Assembly (NCBI GenBank): GCA_963971535.1
Contig: OZ020601.1
Coordinates: 18,044,767 to 18,108,766 of the forward strand
Length of the DNA: 64,000 bases
Source of the DNA: Notolepis coatsorum
Lineage: Eukaryota > Chordata > Actinopteri > Aulopiformes > Paralepididae
Direction: 5' to 3'
Shown here: piece after piece, positions 1-10,769 of the stretch
Layout: the number at the start of each line of letters is the position of its first letter
How positions within the stretch are numbered: the stretch's first letter is position 1
The notes under the pieces: generated by a model
Databases searched by the model: none
The model's input: the letters and a program-made list of their open reading frames with translations, nothing else
What the model was told of the DNA's origin: nothing
Translations under genes and position numbers: made by a program

Positions 1-1
1 C

Positions 2-511
2 TGTTTCGAGGTCTTCGCCGAAGAGCCGCCGAATCCGCAGGCGCCGTCGGACGACAAACGACTTCACTCCCGGAAATACCTTGTGGGCATTACGCCGCAG
101 GGAGTCATCTCCTTCGTTTCCAAGGGGTGGGGGGGTCGCGCCAGCGACAGACAAGTGACTGAGTGCTGTGGCTTCCTGGAGAAGCTGTCGCCGGGCGACA
201 CGGTGCTGGCACACCGGGGTTTCGACATAAACGACGGCGCGGGGATGATGTGCGCCGAGGTGAAGGCCCCGGCGTTCGCGAAAGGGGGACAGTTGGACAC
301 AAAGGACGTGGAGGAGACGAGAGAGATGGCACACGTCAGAGTACACGTCAAGCGAGTGGTCAATGGCGTGTGCAACAGGTACAAAATACTAGCCGGAACG
401 ATACCCGTTAGTCTGGTGCTGCTGCCGTGCGAGGGGGAAGATGGTACTGCCTTGGACACGGTTGTCACCGTTTGCTGTGCCCTGACAAATATGAGTCCTA
501 ATGTTGTTTAA
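2..511 (+). CDS. DDE transposase, C-terminal part (ISL2EU/Harbinger-like, DDE_Tnp_4 type), partial at left edge
   Basis: The frame is open from the first bases of the window to a TAA at 509-511 (170 codons), so the start lies outside. The protein reads like the C-terminal half of the DDE endonucleases found in fish ISL2EU/Harbinger-type transposons: a VGITPQGVISFVSKGWGG strand, a LSPGDTVLAHRGFDI block, RVHVKRVVNG near the end, then a hydrophobic IPVSLVLLP helix and a final TVCCALTNMSP segment. In the family the second catalytic Asp lies in an A-D-[KR]-G-F block and the catalytic Glu in an H-V-E-R block. Here they read AHRGF and HVKRV, so both acidic residues appear replaced (His, Lys). The nuclease is therefore probably dead although the frame is intact. 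Family assignment is from remembered motifs; a domesticated protein cannot be excluded. Confidence 0.7.
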   Translation, partial: CFEVFAEEPPNPQAPSDDKRLHSRKYLVGITPQGVISFVSKGWGGRASDRQVTECCGFLEKLSPGDTVLAHRGFDINDGAGMMCAEVKAPAFAKGGQLDTKDVEETREMAHVRVHVKRVVNGVCNRYKILAGTIPVSLVLLPCEGEDGTALDTVVTVCCALTNMSPNVV

Positions 512-513
512 AA

Positions 514-771
514 ATGGTAAATGGTGCATTTATATAGTGCTTTTATCCAAAGCGCTTTACAATTTGCTCCTCACATTTGATCCATTTACTCACACATTCA
601 CACACAGACGGCAGGGGCAACCATGCAAGGTGCCAACCTGCTCATCGGGAGCAATTAGGGGTTAAGGTTCTTGCTCAAGGACACTTCGACACGCGTGGAA
701 GGAGCGGTAATCGAACGGGGAACCTCTGGATTACCAGACGACTGCTTTACCTCCCGAGCCACTGTCGCCCC
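514..771 (-). mobile_element. tRNA-derived SINE, family A, near full-length
   Basis: Read on the minus strand it begins GGGGCGACAGTGGCTC, a tRNA-like head with an A-box-like TGGCTCGGGAGG and a B-box-like CGTTCGATTACC. It continues through the body 'gagcaagaaccttaacccc', 'ctcccgatgagcagg' and ends 'aaagcgctttggataaaag'. The same unit occurs at 45151-45371 and, interrupted, at 45516-46101. It is a common type of fish interspersed repeat; the family name is not known to me. Confidence 0.7.
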
Positions 772-1779
772 TCTAGTTTAGTGTTGGGAGAAGGACAAAT
801 TGATATAGATTAGGTAAAGCTACTTGAAATGTGTATAACCTGTTGCGATCAGTAACAATACATTTGTCAAACAAAGCAGTGTGTAATGTAATTGCAGGAG
901 TGTTGTTAGATTTTGGGTCCCATCAACAACAAAATGGGTTGTTCACAGACAACGTCAACGTCGCGGCTGGTGGCTCCTCCTGGGAAAGTGGGCAGGAACA
1001 CAGCCAAACACAGCCAGCACAACCGGCTGCGTTTTCATGTAGAGCAGGAACGTTAGATCTTCGCAATTCACGTCGGACGGAAAGTCAAATAAAATTACAC
1101 TCCCCCTCGCAATACGCCATCGAAGAGTGCACATACCCAAGTGCACTCGGCCAGGTGTGGAGAAATGGCCCATGAATAGTGGAGCTAACGCCTAGGGCAC
1201 TATGGCATTACCCAGAGCTGTAAGCTCAAACAAAAGCTATGAGCCAGGAAGGTTGATCACTAATGTCTCTTGATGACGTCATTCATGTCTTGATGCTCTG
1301 ATGTCCAGCTTCGGGAGACGGTCGTCTTTGATTATAAATATTGACTTAAAGCTACAAGGAGAATTTTCAACAATAATGTACATGTATATCGTCAGATTAG
1401 TTACCTTGGTATAATTATACTAGTAAACATAAACATAGACTGTTGCCAAAACAATTGGTAGCCTAATTCACCACGTTTGCCATAAATCAGTTGCTTGCTG
1501 TTGCAAAGGAAATTATGGCGTTTTCTTCCCACCCCCAGCAATAATAATAATATAAAAATGTGTAGTTCACAAATTATTCAGATAAGGGACAAAACATGTT
1601 TTTAGAACTAAAAAAAAATAAAGATATATTCTACATTAACTTGAAATTGATATATTTGTACCATGTAAAGGAAAATAAACTTCACTTCATAACTCAGACA
1701 TTCTGAGCCTTTATAAGGCTGGTTACTATGACCACACAAATCCACTGCTTATAAAGTATCATGTTATGAAATGTAATGA
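772..1779. other. AT-rich intergenic stretch, nothing recognised
   Basis: No coding similarity, terminal repeats or tandem array seen. A short open frame at 831-1175 has no recognisable motif and I do not call it a gene. Confidence 0.4.
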
Positions 1780-2252
1780 TTTGGTTTATTATAAAATATG
1801 CAAATAATGTAGAGAGCTAAAGCAAAGTTACTCCCGGATGGTGTGCAAAGTTTTTTTTCAATACATGAAAGAAAATATGATTTGAGAGATATTTGTAAAT
1901 GTACTGTTCAAAAAGCTAAGAAAGGGATTAAAAGGAGATTTATTTCTATTGTTGGGGTTAACTTGTGGAACAATCTGATATACATTTAAGAATGAGTCAT
2001 TCGCTTTTGGATTTTAAGAAAATGGTTTGTATAGCTATTTTTGAAGATTACACATGTGAATAATTCTTTTTTGTTATTTTCTTTTGGAATACTGTTTTGA
2101 GTCTTAATTTTGTTAAGAATATAGGACAGGCATGTATAAGCATTATGCTTCAGTCTACCTTTTCAGTCACTGCCAAATAAGATTGTTGAATGATTGTGCA
2201 TATTGTATTGTGTGTGATGACTGAATAAAACTACTACTACTACAAAAAATCA
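1780..2252 (+). mobile_element. Decayed LINE 3' end
   Basis: A broken plus-strand frame around 1905-2030 reads KKAKKGIKRRFISIVGVNLWNNL followed by a LLDFKK-like segment, typical of the extreme C-terminus of non-LTR reverse transcriptase polyproteins. The segment ends with AATAAA and a (CTA)n tail at about 2224-2243, as expected of a LINE 3' terminus. Stops interrupt the frame, so it is dead. Upstream RT motifs were not found. Confidence 0.45.
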
Positions 2253-2573
2253 TTTGTTCAGTCCAACAAGACTTTAAAGTCCTCAAGTATCTAATTATCA
2301 GTTACTCTGATATGTAATAAAATACAATATCAACTTTTGTTCCGATTTCACACTATTCTGAAAAACCCAATTTCTAAATTCCTTTATTTTCTACCTTTTT
2401 GTTTTTAATGTTAAGACTATAAAAACACATTTCTTAGACAAATAATTGGAGTTTAATCCATTAATAACTTTAACTCATTCACTGCCAGCTATTATCCTTA
2501 TCCCGTTCTCACTGGGCCACGCTAAAAGATAGGCATTTTCACTGTGCGTTTCAATGTTTGCATAGCTATCTAT

Positions 2574-3465
2574 TAGAGGTGTAACGGTACACAAAAACCA
2601 CAGTACGGTACGTACCTCGGTTTTGAAGTCAAGGTTCGGTACGGGTTTTTGGTACAGTGGGGGAAAGTTTGGCTTTCCATGTTGCACTCAGGGGTGATGT
2701 AGTGTGCAGTAACTAATTGTACTTGTAGGGCTGTCAAGTGTCAACGAATATTCTATATTGAAATTAATAATCGACTTGTAAATCTTTTTTATTTTTTATT
2801 TTATTATTATCTTTTTCCCCCTCTTTCCGATTTTTCTCCCATCCCACTGTTAGTCGTTATGCCAATTCCCAACTCCCTTCCTGGTTGTTGCGCACCCCCC
2901 CTACTGTTGGTCCGAGAGGCCGGAGACTATCACGTTTTCCTCCGACACATGCGCAGCCAGCTGGCAGCCAGCCTGGCAGCTCAGATTCTCACTGGGAGTG
3001 TAACGTGTGGAAGGTCACACTACCTCCCTCCAGATCCTTCCTTCGCTGAGCAGGCGCCCCGACCGAACTGTAGGAGTATTTTTCTGTTTACAACGCCCAG
3101 GACCCACTCATCAGCTTTCCCACCCTCTAATACTGCCAATTGTATTAGTACGGACGACCAGCCAAACTGAAAACAATGTGGAGAGCTGGATTCGAACACG
3201 CGAACCCAGCGTCTCCAGCATTGGTGGTGAGTGCCTTGCCCACTGCACCACCTAGCCGCCCTTGTACATTGTTTTTTAAATAATAATAATTATATATTAT
3301 ATTAAAAAATGGAAGTAGTGGTTAACATAATTATATATTATATTAAAAAATTGAAGTAGTGGTTAACATACCGTTGTATTCGTTCGGTACACTACACAGC
3401 CGTTCGGTACAGTACGGTACACACTGAAACGGTTCGGTATGGATACGTGTACCTTTACACCACTA
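2574..3465. mobile_element. hAT-type non-autonomous element (family 1) with 8-bp target duplication
   Basis: The termini are inverted: TAGAGGTGTAACGGTACAC at the left against the complement of the right end GTGTACCTTTACACCACTA. Both sides are flanked by CTATCTAT (2566-2573 and 3466-3473), an 8-bp duplication as made by hAT transposases. A second copy of the family lies at 6893-7234 and shows the uninterrupted body. This copy carries a SINE at 2784-3260 and a 44-bp tandem duplication at about 3284-3370. Confidence 0.85.
2784..3260 (-). mobile_element. tRNA-derived SINE, family B, nested in a hAT element
   Basis: On the minus strand it starts GGGCGGCTAGGTGGTGCAGT, a tRNA-like head with B box GTGTTCGAATCC, and runs to an A/T-rich end. 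It is flanked by cttgtaaat (2775-2783) and cttgtacat (3261-3269), a probable target duplication. Relatives lie at 23200-23455, 36873-37165, 38141-38606, 38617-38982 and 42908-43400. Confidence 0.75.
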
Positions 3466-3738
3466 CTATCTATATTTTATATTATAGCTATGGAGACAAT
3501 ACTATGGCTCATTTAACAGTAACTATCGTCCAACATGCAAAAAGGAGTGAATTTTTTCATGTATACGTTTGCACGTTATCTCGTGGTGAATATTGTATAG
3601 TTTCAGAGTGGTCCAGGCTAATTCCTGAAAGCTGGCTGAGCGCTATGTGAATTTTGCTAAAGTCGTTTGCGTTTCTCGCCTGGACATACTACTGTTTCCA
3701 AATCAAAGGTATATAATAGGTATTATGTTTCATCATGA

Positions 3739-3759
3739 ATGGGGGGGGGGGGGGGGGGC
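3739..3759. repeat. Poly-G run
   Basis: An uninterrupted run of about 20 G. Similar runs occur at 24437-24459 (G), 33475-33492 (G), 10300-10318 (C) and 50996-51012 (C). Confidence 0.9.
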
Positions 3760-4078
3760 GTAGTTTTTTGATGTGCTGATCGCCAGCAATGGCATTCGTT
3801 TTGAATACTACATACGTTGATCAGCTGGATCGATGTGAAATCATTGTATGATCAAGGTGGAATTGACGTCAGATAGTCCTTCCCTTTGATCGGGTTATTC
3901 CAAAAAGAATATTCCAATTGTCTGATCGCAATTTCCAGTATTGATGTCTATCGGGTCCCCGACATAATCTGGCACAACACATGCATCGAGTGTCCTGGAT
4001 GTGTTCCAATGAGCTCGGATGAACCGCTAGACTTGCCTGGGCCAAAATTCTCCGCCCGGACGACATTAGATGTGATAC

Positions 4079-5752
4079 TGGCCAACCCGCGGCTCGCGAG
4101 CCACATGCGGCTCTTTGCCCGTCAATGTGCGGCTCTTCCATCCATAAAAAAAAATAAAAAAAATATCTTTTTTTACTTTTTTTTTTTTAATTTTTTTTTT
4201 TTTATGTCACTCATTCCATAAGGACGTAGAATAAACATTTACAATTTTTTTTTAAATGGTCCATTTGCATGTTCTTGGTATCTCTTGAATCTAGGGACAT
4301 ATATGGATCAGTGTCAGAAATAGTGTGTCTGTTACTAGGCTTGAGTAAATTGTAATGAACCAAAGGAGAATATCAATTCTATTTAAAAAAAAATTATCTT
4401 TGACTGTAAATAACACCATGCTAAAATTGACCAGACCTGAAAAATCTAAGCAAATGAATAAAGGGAAGATGATTAAACAGAAGGTTTTGTAGATACAGTA
4501 CTGAATTCTGCCATCTTTTTTATAATGTAAATTTCTCCACCATTTTTCATCATATTGCAACACCGTTTTTTGCAAGACGTTCACAGAAAGGTAGAGAAAC
4601 TAACTGCGTTCTGTTTTATGGCAATAACGTTCAGGTTTGTGGGAGATAATCCCAAAAAATAAGAGAAATTAAAAAGTAAATCCAGAAGTCAGATGATTGA
4701 CAGGGGCTGGTGTGAGCTGGGTAGGGTAGTTTTTCGAAATTTGAAAGCCCTGAGTCTCTTCCTTCAAAAGACTACACTCACTTTTGGCTGTGCCACTTCC
4801 TCCTGTCAATATGCGCCGGTTTCCGACTCAATGCCCTGAGATTTCTATAATCTTATATTTCACTAATAACAGTTAAAATAATTGGTAAACAAACATAATG
4901 CTGAAAATATACACTTTTACTGTATATCTCGGGCTTAAGAGGTTAACCCTGTGAGGCCCAAATTAAAAAGAAATTAGCAACTTCAGAGGCCAGAGGGTGG
5001 GACATATAAACACATTTACTATCAAATAGCATTGTGAGGCTGAACAACAGGACCAATTGACTATACATGTGCTTAAAGGGGAACTATCTTATAAATGGCT
5101 TTTTTCAGTGTTTACCATTGTTTCTTAGCTATGTGGACTTATATTAATAGGATATATGTCTCTAATTCTCATATTGGCGAATTCTTCCAATTCTCCTCTC
5201 ACAATATTCACCCTCACTGAACTGAGTCATCTGAAAATGTGCATATCTGTGATGTCAGAGATTTCTCAGCTGTTGTGGCAGTTGGCACCAGGCCACACAG
5301 TGGTTGGAGCCCAGCCTCAAAACGGCTTAAGATCTTGAGGTAGAAAAATGCGGTTTTTAGTACTTTATTAGAAATACAAAACAATGCATTTTTTTTGAAA
5401 AAAACCTAGGTGTTCCATAGACTCACAGGAATTGTGTAAAAGTGCCCAAATAGTGAAAGAAATAGTAAAATAGTTCCCCTTTAACATTTTTTAAATAAAC
5501 ATTATTTTTTTAAATGGCTAAAAGTGATTTTGTAATTTTGCAACCGTGGGTCTCACAGGGTACTTTTAACCCTGTGATGCCCAAATAAAAAAGACATTAG
5601 CAACTTCAGAGGCCAGAGGGTGAGACCTATAAACACATGAAGGGTGCCGTGACTGAAAAAAAAGGTTGAGAAACGCTGGTATATAGTGTGGCTCTTTGTG
5701 GTACCACAGTAATTTTTTTGTGGCTCTTAGTCTCTGACTGGTTGGCCACCCC
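4079..5752. mobile_element. hAT-like element with TGGCCAAC termini and 8-bp target duplication
   Basis: Left end TGGCCAACCCGCGGCTC, right end ending GGTTGGCCACCCC, both flanked by TGTGATAC (4071-4078 and 5753-5760). The inner edges carry the 'gcggctcttt' and 'gtggctctta' blocks of this repeat type. No transposase was found. It contains a nested TTAA-bounded segment from about 4947. Confidence 0.75.
4947..5640. mobile_element. Possible piggyBac-like MITE with a partial second copy
   Basis: TTAA at 4943-4946 is followed by CCCTGTGAGGCCC; the inverted end GGGTCTCACAGGG occurs at about 5548-5560, followed a few bases later by TTAA (5566-5569) and a second CCCTGTGATGCCC start. About 70 bp after each start are near-identical (4947-5017 and 5570-5640). 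The right end is four bases short of its TTAA, so the call is tentative. Confidence 0.4.
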
Positions 5753-6336
5753 TGTGATACAGTCTGGAACAGGGTTTCAAAGGGTGGGCGATACTGCCAC
5801 CTAGCAGGATCTGGCCGGTATTGCACTCTCTGGGTCTCTGTATGGCTTTTAACGGTAACAGAGGTCCGTGAGACTGCATAGAATATTAAAATAGAAAAAA
5901 AGGAAAACGGACCAAATAACGTATATATACGTGATTGGCACTCAACGGTTGGCGAGCAAAGACGTATATACGTGAATGGCACAGATTGAGTTAATAGATG
6001 AACAATACAAACAACAAATAGTAAAAGATGTTTTTGAAAATTAACAAAAACATGCATCTGACGGTGTTGACAAAATCAGTAATAAACACCATCATGTTTG
6101 AGTATACTAACAACGGAAAACTAAATAAAAATACTGACAAACTGATGACAACGAGGATAGTCCTTGCAGATGTGTGTCCTCTTCTGTGGCTTCCTGGAAA
6201 CATACTGTCATACATACGGATAACATTGCAGTACTGTCAGTTGTTCTCCTGATTGAATGTAGTGTTCTTTATCGTGATTCTCATTTTAAACACGTCTGAC
6301 GGTGTTGACGAAAGGGCTTTCTTTTTCATGTCAAAT

Positions 6337-6418
6337 AGGGCTGCAACTAACGATTATTTTGGTAGTCGACTAATCTGTCGATAATTTTTTCGATTAGTCG
6401 ACTAATCTAACGAAATAA

Positions 6419-6478
<60 letters not shown>

Positions 6479-6803
6479 TATATCCTTCTTAGCTTAACAT
6501 CCCAGGGAACTAATGGGATAACTGGGGATGTTGTTTGCTCCTGACAAGAGTCTCAAAGTCTGGGGTGATGGTAGACAAAGCAACTCTGAGGTCATGCTCA
6601 ATGTCCAATCTGTTCCTCTGCTTTGTCTTCAGCTGGACCAGAGCTGAGAAGCCACTTTCACAAAGCTAGGTAGTGCAAAAAAAAAAAACAGTACTAAAAA
6701 AAATTATAATTTCTTTTTTATGATGCATCGACACAAAAATTCTGCGTCGACGAGTTTTTATGATCGACGTCGTCGATTATGTCGACTAATCGTTGCAGCC
6801 CTA
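6337..6803. mobile_element. hAT element with transposase remnant and (TAA)n microsatellite
   Basis: Termini AGGGCTGCAAC and GTTGCAGCCCT are inverted copies, with TGTCAAAT at 6329-6336 and again at 6807-6814, four bases past the right end. On the minus strand about 6490-6670 translates to a C-terminal hAT dimerisation-like segment containing GFSALVQLKTKQRNRLDIE followed by LRVALSTITPDFETL. A (TAA)n run lies at 6417-6480. This is a deletion derivative of an autonomous hAT. Confidence 0.75.
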
Positions 6804-6892
6804 AATTGTCAAATATGTATTGTACACTGCAGCCATGTTGTTTTTCCTTAGTTGCTAGCTGCCTCAATAACATCACTAAAATGACTAGATTC

Positions 6893-7234
6893 TAGGGGTG
6901 CAACAGTACACAAAAACCATGGTTTGGTATGTACCTCGGTTTTGAAGTCACGGTTCGGTACAGGTTTTCGGTACAGTGGGGGAAAGTTTGGCTTTCCATG
7001 TTCCACTCAGGGGTGATGTAGTGTGCAGTAACTAATTGTACTTGTAGGGCTGTCAACGAATATTCTATATTGAAATTAATAATAGACTTGTAAAGAAAAA
7101 AAAAAATATATTTTTAGATTGTGAAAAAAACAGCCCCCGGTGGCGGTCGTTAGTGGTTAACATACCGTTGTATTCGTTCGGTACGGTACACACTGAAACG
7201 GTTTGGTACGGACACGTGTACCTTTACACCCCTA
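6893..7234. mobile_element. hAT-type non-autonomous element (family 1), second copy
   Basis: Begins TAGGGGTGCAACAGTACAC and ends GTGTACCTTTACACCCCTA, matching the family member at 2574-3465 along its whole body but without that copy's SINE. A 7-bp AGATTCT lies at both edges as a probable target duplication. Confidence 0.8.
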
Positions 7235-7469
7235 GATTCTTATTCCAAAATTCTTAATTAAGATGATCATTATTGGGAAGACGGTGTTGACACACACAAG
7301 CTGTGACCGCAGTGATAAACTGTCTAAAATATCAAAAGTCAAACTTACCAGATCATTGTGTTGTACTGTTGCATGATACAGAGTGGAAAAGGGGTCCTCG
7401 TGGATATAGCTGACCATATGGATGCCTGATTTAACCAGGATTTTGAAAAAGTCTGACGGTGTGGATGGA

Positions 7470-7640
7470 AACGAAAGGTTATCCTATAACCTAGTTATAT
7501 GAATACTGGCTGAGCATCTCGCTCTTCGCCATTATGAGATATCTCTTATCTCCTAGCACATAATGTGCTCACGAAACAACAAATGCACGTGACAAGGCCA
7601 CGCCCCTGCATCCCACTATATGACGCCGGACATGGTCACA
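7470..7640. repeat. DIRS left inverted terminal repeat
   Basis: From 7495 it matches the complement of 12880-13010 closely (blocks such as 'tctcgctcttcgccattatg' and 'actatatgacgccggacatg'). The outermost AACGAAAGGTTATCC end is unique to this side and is copied in inverted form at 7740-7755. Confidence 0.85.
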
Positions 7641-7700
7641 CTCCACCTTCCTCAGAAAGATTTCCAACACTGAAAACCCATCCAAGGGACCTCAGGGCGC

Positions 7701-7806
7701 TAAGAGCGAGACGCTCAGCCAGTATTCATAACTAGGTTATAGGATAACCTTTCGTTATATTATCATACTGGCCAATCGCGTCTCGCTCTTCGCCATTATG
7801 AGATAT
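7701..7806. repeat. DIRS internal complementary region
   Basis: 7701-7755 is complementary to 7470-7526 (one 2-nt indel and one or two substitutions); 7756-7806 is complementary to the right terminus. The halves meet at CCTTTCGTTATATTATC. Confidence 0.85.
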
Positions 7807-8890
7807 GGGGCAGAGCAGACGCGTGGCCCGACAAGTGTACACCCTGAGGGCCCGTAAGCCCCAACCAGGGAGGAGGGGAGTCCCGTCCACCCGCCCGTCC
7901 TAACAAAGGGGGAAAGGGCAGTCAACTCCACCAAAGTGCGAAAAAAGGGGGAACCAGACACCCCTGAAAACGCACAGCACAGGCGGGACCATGTGTGACA
8001 CAGCACCCCGTGGCACACACCCACACACCCCTGCTAGCCCACCAAATGGTGGGACGCAGGAGAGGTCCCAGACCTCAGAACCGCCTGGGAGACAGAACCC
8101 CCAGTCACGTCCACGAGGTAAAGCCTAACGAAGGGACCCGGAGAGGCCCAGAAGGCCGCAGCACAGATGTCCTCCACCGAGGCACTCCCTAAAAGGGCAG
8201 CAGCCCGAGGGGGGACCTGTCCAGCCAACGTGCAGCAAAGGGCAACGCCCCCGCACAACCAATGTGACAGGTGCTGCTTGGACAGCGCCTCACCCGCGCA
8301 AGGGCCACCGTAACAAACAAACAGTTGAACGGAAGCCCTGAGAGCCAGAGTCCTGAGGTAAACCCCCAGTGCACGGACAGGACACGACAGGTGAAGGCCC
8401 GCCTCCAACTCACTAGCGTGATGAGGCGGACGAACGCCTGAACCACAATATCCCTGGAGCTAAAAGAGCTCCGGATATTCGTTGGCACGAAGACTAGATT
8501 AGGCCTCAGAGTCGCACCGCTATCGGCCGAATAGACAGGCACTCAGGCCTCACCGAGAGAGCACACAGCTCACCCACGCGCTTAGCGGAGGTGATGGCCA
8601 AAAAGAACGCGGTCTTAAAGACAGCTGATCCAATGGCGCCTGCTCAAGAGGCTCAAACGGGGCCTCCGACAACCGGCCCAGGACCAGTTGGAGGTCCCAC
8701 TCTGAGACAGAGAACGTTCCACAGGCTTGAGACGCCGAGCGCCAAGCAGGAATGTTACACGAGAGGGTGGCTGAACAATGTTCTGCCCCCACACTCGACC
8801 ATACGCCACTCCCCAGCGTAAGCCGCGCTAGAGGACGGAGCATGCGCGTACCGGATAGCGTTAACCACAGAATAGTCAAGACGCATCCCC
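7806..8890 (-). pseudogene. DIRS tyrosine recombinase, degenerate
   Basis: Minus-strand frames, broken by shifts, carry recombinase blocks in order: WDLQLVLGRLSEAPFEPLEQ (about 8620-8690); an alpha-helical SAKRVGELCALS-like block holding the first catalytic Arg; LSCPVRALGVYLRTLALRAS, LFVCYGGPC and LSKQHLSHWL (8230-8400); VEDICAAAFWASPGPFVRLY, ending in the presumed catalytic Tyr (about 8110-8160). The H-x-x-R block that should lie between LSKQHLSHW and VEDICAAA is not visible. The last ORF is 124 codons. The enzyme should be inactive. Confidence 0.7.
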
Positions 8891-9114
8891 ACCAGATTCA
8901 CACTGTCAGCAGCCAAGCCTAGAGGCTGCTCCAGAACAGGAGGCAGAACAAAGTTCTGCGTGCCTGAGAGAGGGCCCGCGGTGACCACGGAACAGGCCAC
9001 GGCGGGGCCACCAAGAGCTGAATCAGGGCCGGGGACCACACAGCTGAGCCCCGGCCCGGCGCGACCAGGATCAAGTCCCGCGCTCCCGACGTACCCGCCC
9101 CAACAGCTGAGCTA

Positions 9115-9700
9115 TCAGGTGTAAGGGGGGGAATGCGTACAGAATCCCGGACGGCCACGGAATCGGTCCCAGACCTGTCCGACTATGTCTGGACGTAGTC
9201 CCCACTCGTCAGGGTGAGGACCGCCTTGCGACATCACATCTGCACCCACATTCTCCCTGCCGGGGATGTGGAGAGCCCTCAGGCAGCGCAGATGGAGAAC
9301 GCCCATAGCCAGAGCCCGACCGCCGCCCGGTGCAGACGGGGGGAGCGCACTCCTCCCTGTCTGTCAATATACGACGCTGACGTCGTGTTGTCTGTCCTGA
9401 CCAAAACATGCTTGCCCACCACAAGGTGGCCAAGCCGTTTGAGGACCAGAAGGACTGCCTTCAATTCCAACACATTGAATGTAGCGCAGACCGGGCAGCA
9501 TGGTCTTGCCAGCTGCCCCCTACTGCGTTGGCCCGACACGTCCCCCCCATCCCATGAGGGAGGCGTCGGTGAAGACCGTGACGTGCGACAGCCTGCTGCC
9601 CACGGGGACCCCGCTGGTGAGGGCACCAGGCCCTCCGCAGAGGACGAGGTCCCCCAGTACTGACATGGGAACCTTCAGCCGCTTCCACATGTCTCTCACC
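9115..9700 (-). pseudogene. DIRS RNase H domain, frameshifted
   Basis: Minus-strand frames contain VTVFTDASLMGWGG (first Asp region), NVLELKAVLLVLKRL (Glu), VLVRTDNTTSASYIDRQGGV (Asp) and then ALHIPGRENVGADVMSQGGP, the usual order of the DIRS RNase H. The blocks lie in different frames, so the coding sequence is broken. Confidence 0.7.
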
Positions 9701-10420
9701 GGGTCCATTTCCATACTGGAAAAAACCACCTCTGTATCCTCCTCATGAAGAGGAGGCCAAGAGGGACCACAGCAGCAGGCGCATCACGGACGTAACCGTC
9801 CTAGGATGGAACCTCCAGAGCGCGCCGAGAACCACCCACTCGCCGCCGCTCTGAGAGGGATGCCCATATAGACCTTGAGCTTAGAAAAAGCCCAAGTACT
9901 CCACCCGTTGACTGGGAAGAGGAGTACTCTACTTCCAGTCTACACCAAAACCCAGGCTGGCGAGGCACCACCTGCCTGGTATGAGACCTGGCGATCTACC
10001 CTGACCGGCCAAGGACCAGAACGTCGTCCAGGGTAGAATAGAATTCATAACCCCCGACGACGCAGAGGCCCCAGCGCGGTCTCCACGCACTTGGTGAAGA
10101 TGCGGGGAGCCAGAGAGTAGCCGAACGCTAAGCCCTGCAAAGGAAGCATAGGTAAGCCCTAGGATGGAAGATTGTGATGCGAATACGCATCCTACAGGTC
10201 TATGGAGGTGAACCAGTCCCCCACCTGACAGTGCCTAACAGGTGGGAGACGGTCAACATTCTGAACCTTCCATGGGACAGTTCCAGTATGGGTCTGACAC
10301 CCCCCCCCCCCCCCCCCGATTTCTCGGGCACCAGAGAATACCGGGAGGAAACGCCACTCGTCGTGTCCTCCTTTGGGACCACGACGATGGCTTGCTTCGC
10401 CAACAGAGATTGGATCTCGT
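9700..10420 (-). pseudogene. DIRS reverse transcriptase, degenerate
   Basis: The N-terminal RT block is seen on the minus strand at about 10220-10440: IQSLLAKQAIVVVPKEDT, then SSRYSLVPEKSGG and VRPILELSHGRFRML. A poly-C/poly-G run interrupts it at 10300-10318. The catalytic part further along (9700-10200) is too decayed for me to place the YxDD motif. Confidence 0.55.
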
Positions 10421-10769
10421 CAGCCAGAGCTGTCACCGCTGCTGACCCTGACAACAGGGTCTGTACCAAACCTGAAAACGGAGGGTGGGGTTGTGCAAAC
10501 TGCAACACAAGTCCCCGCCTCAGCGTTCTCTCCATCCACCTCGACATATGGCACTGTTGTAGCCATATGTGACGACAATCCCAAAGCGCACCCGCTGTAG
10601 ATAGGAGGCCCGGTCCCACCCGCTGTACGTTGCCAACCCTGGACTCGCCAACCGTGCAAGCAGAGCGTCTCGCGGAGCCGGGATATCGCACCCTGACACC
10701 AACGAGGCAATCGCACCCAAGGGGGGACCCCGACAGAAAGGGCCGGTCTGATACGGGGGAAGCTGACAT

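Noticed and set aside
83-511. A host gene at the left edge
   Set aside because: Motifs are those of a DDE transposase and both neighbours are repeats; domestication remains possible but unsupported.
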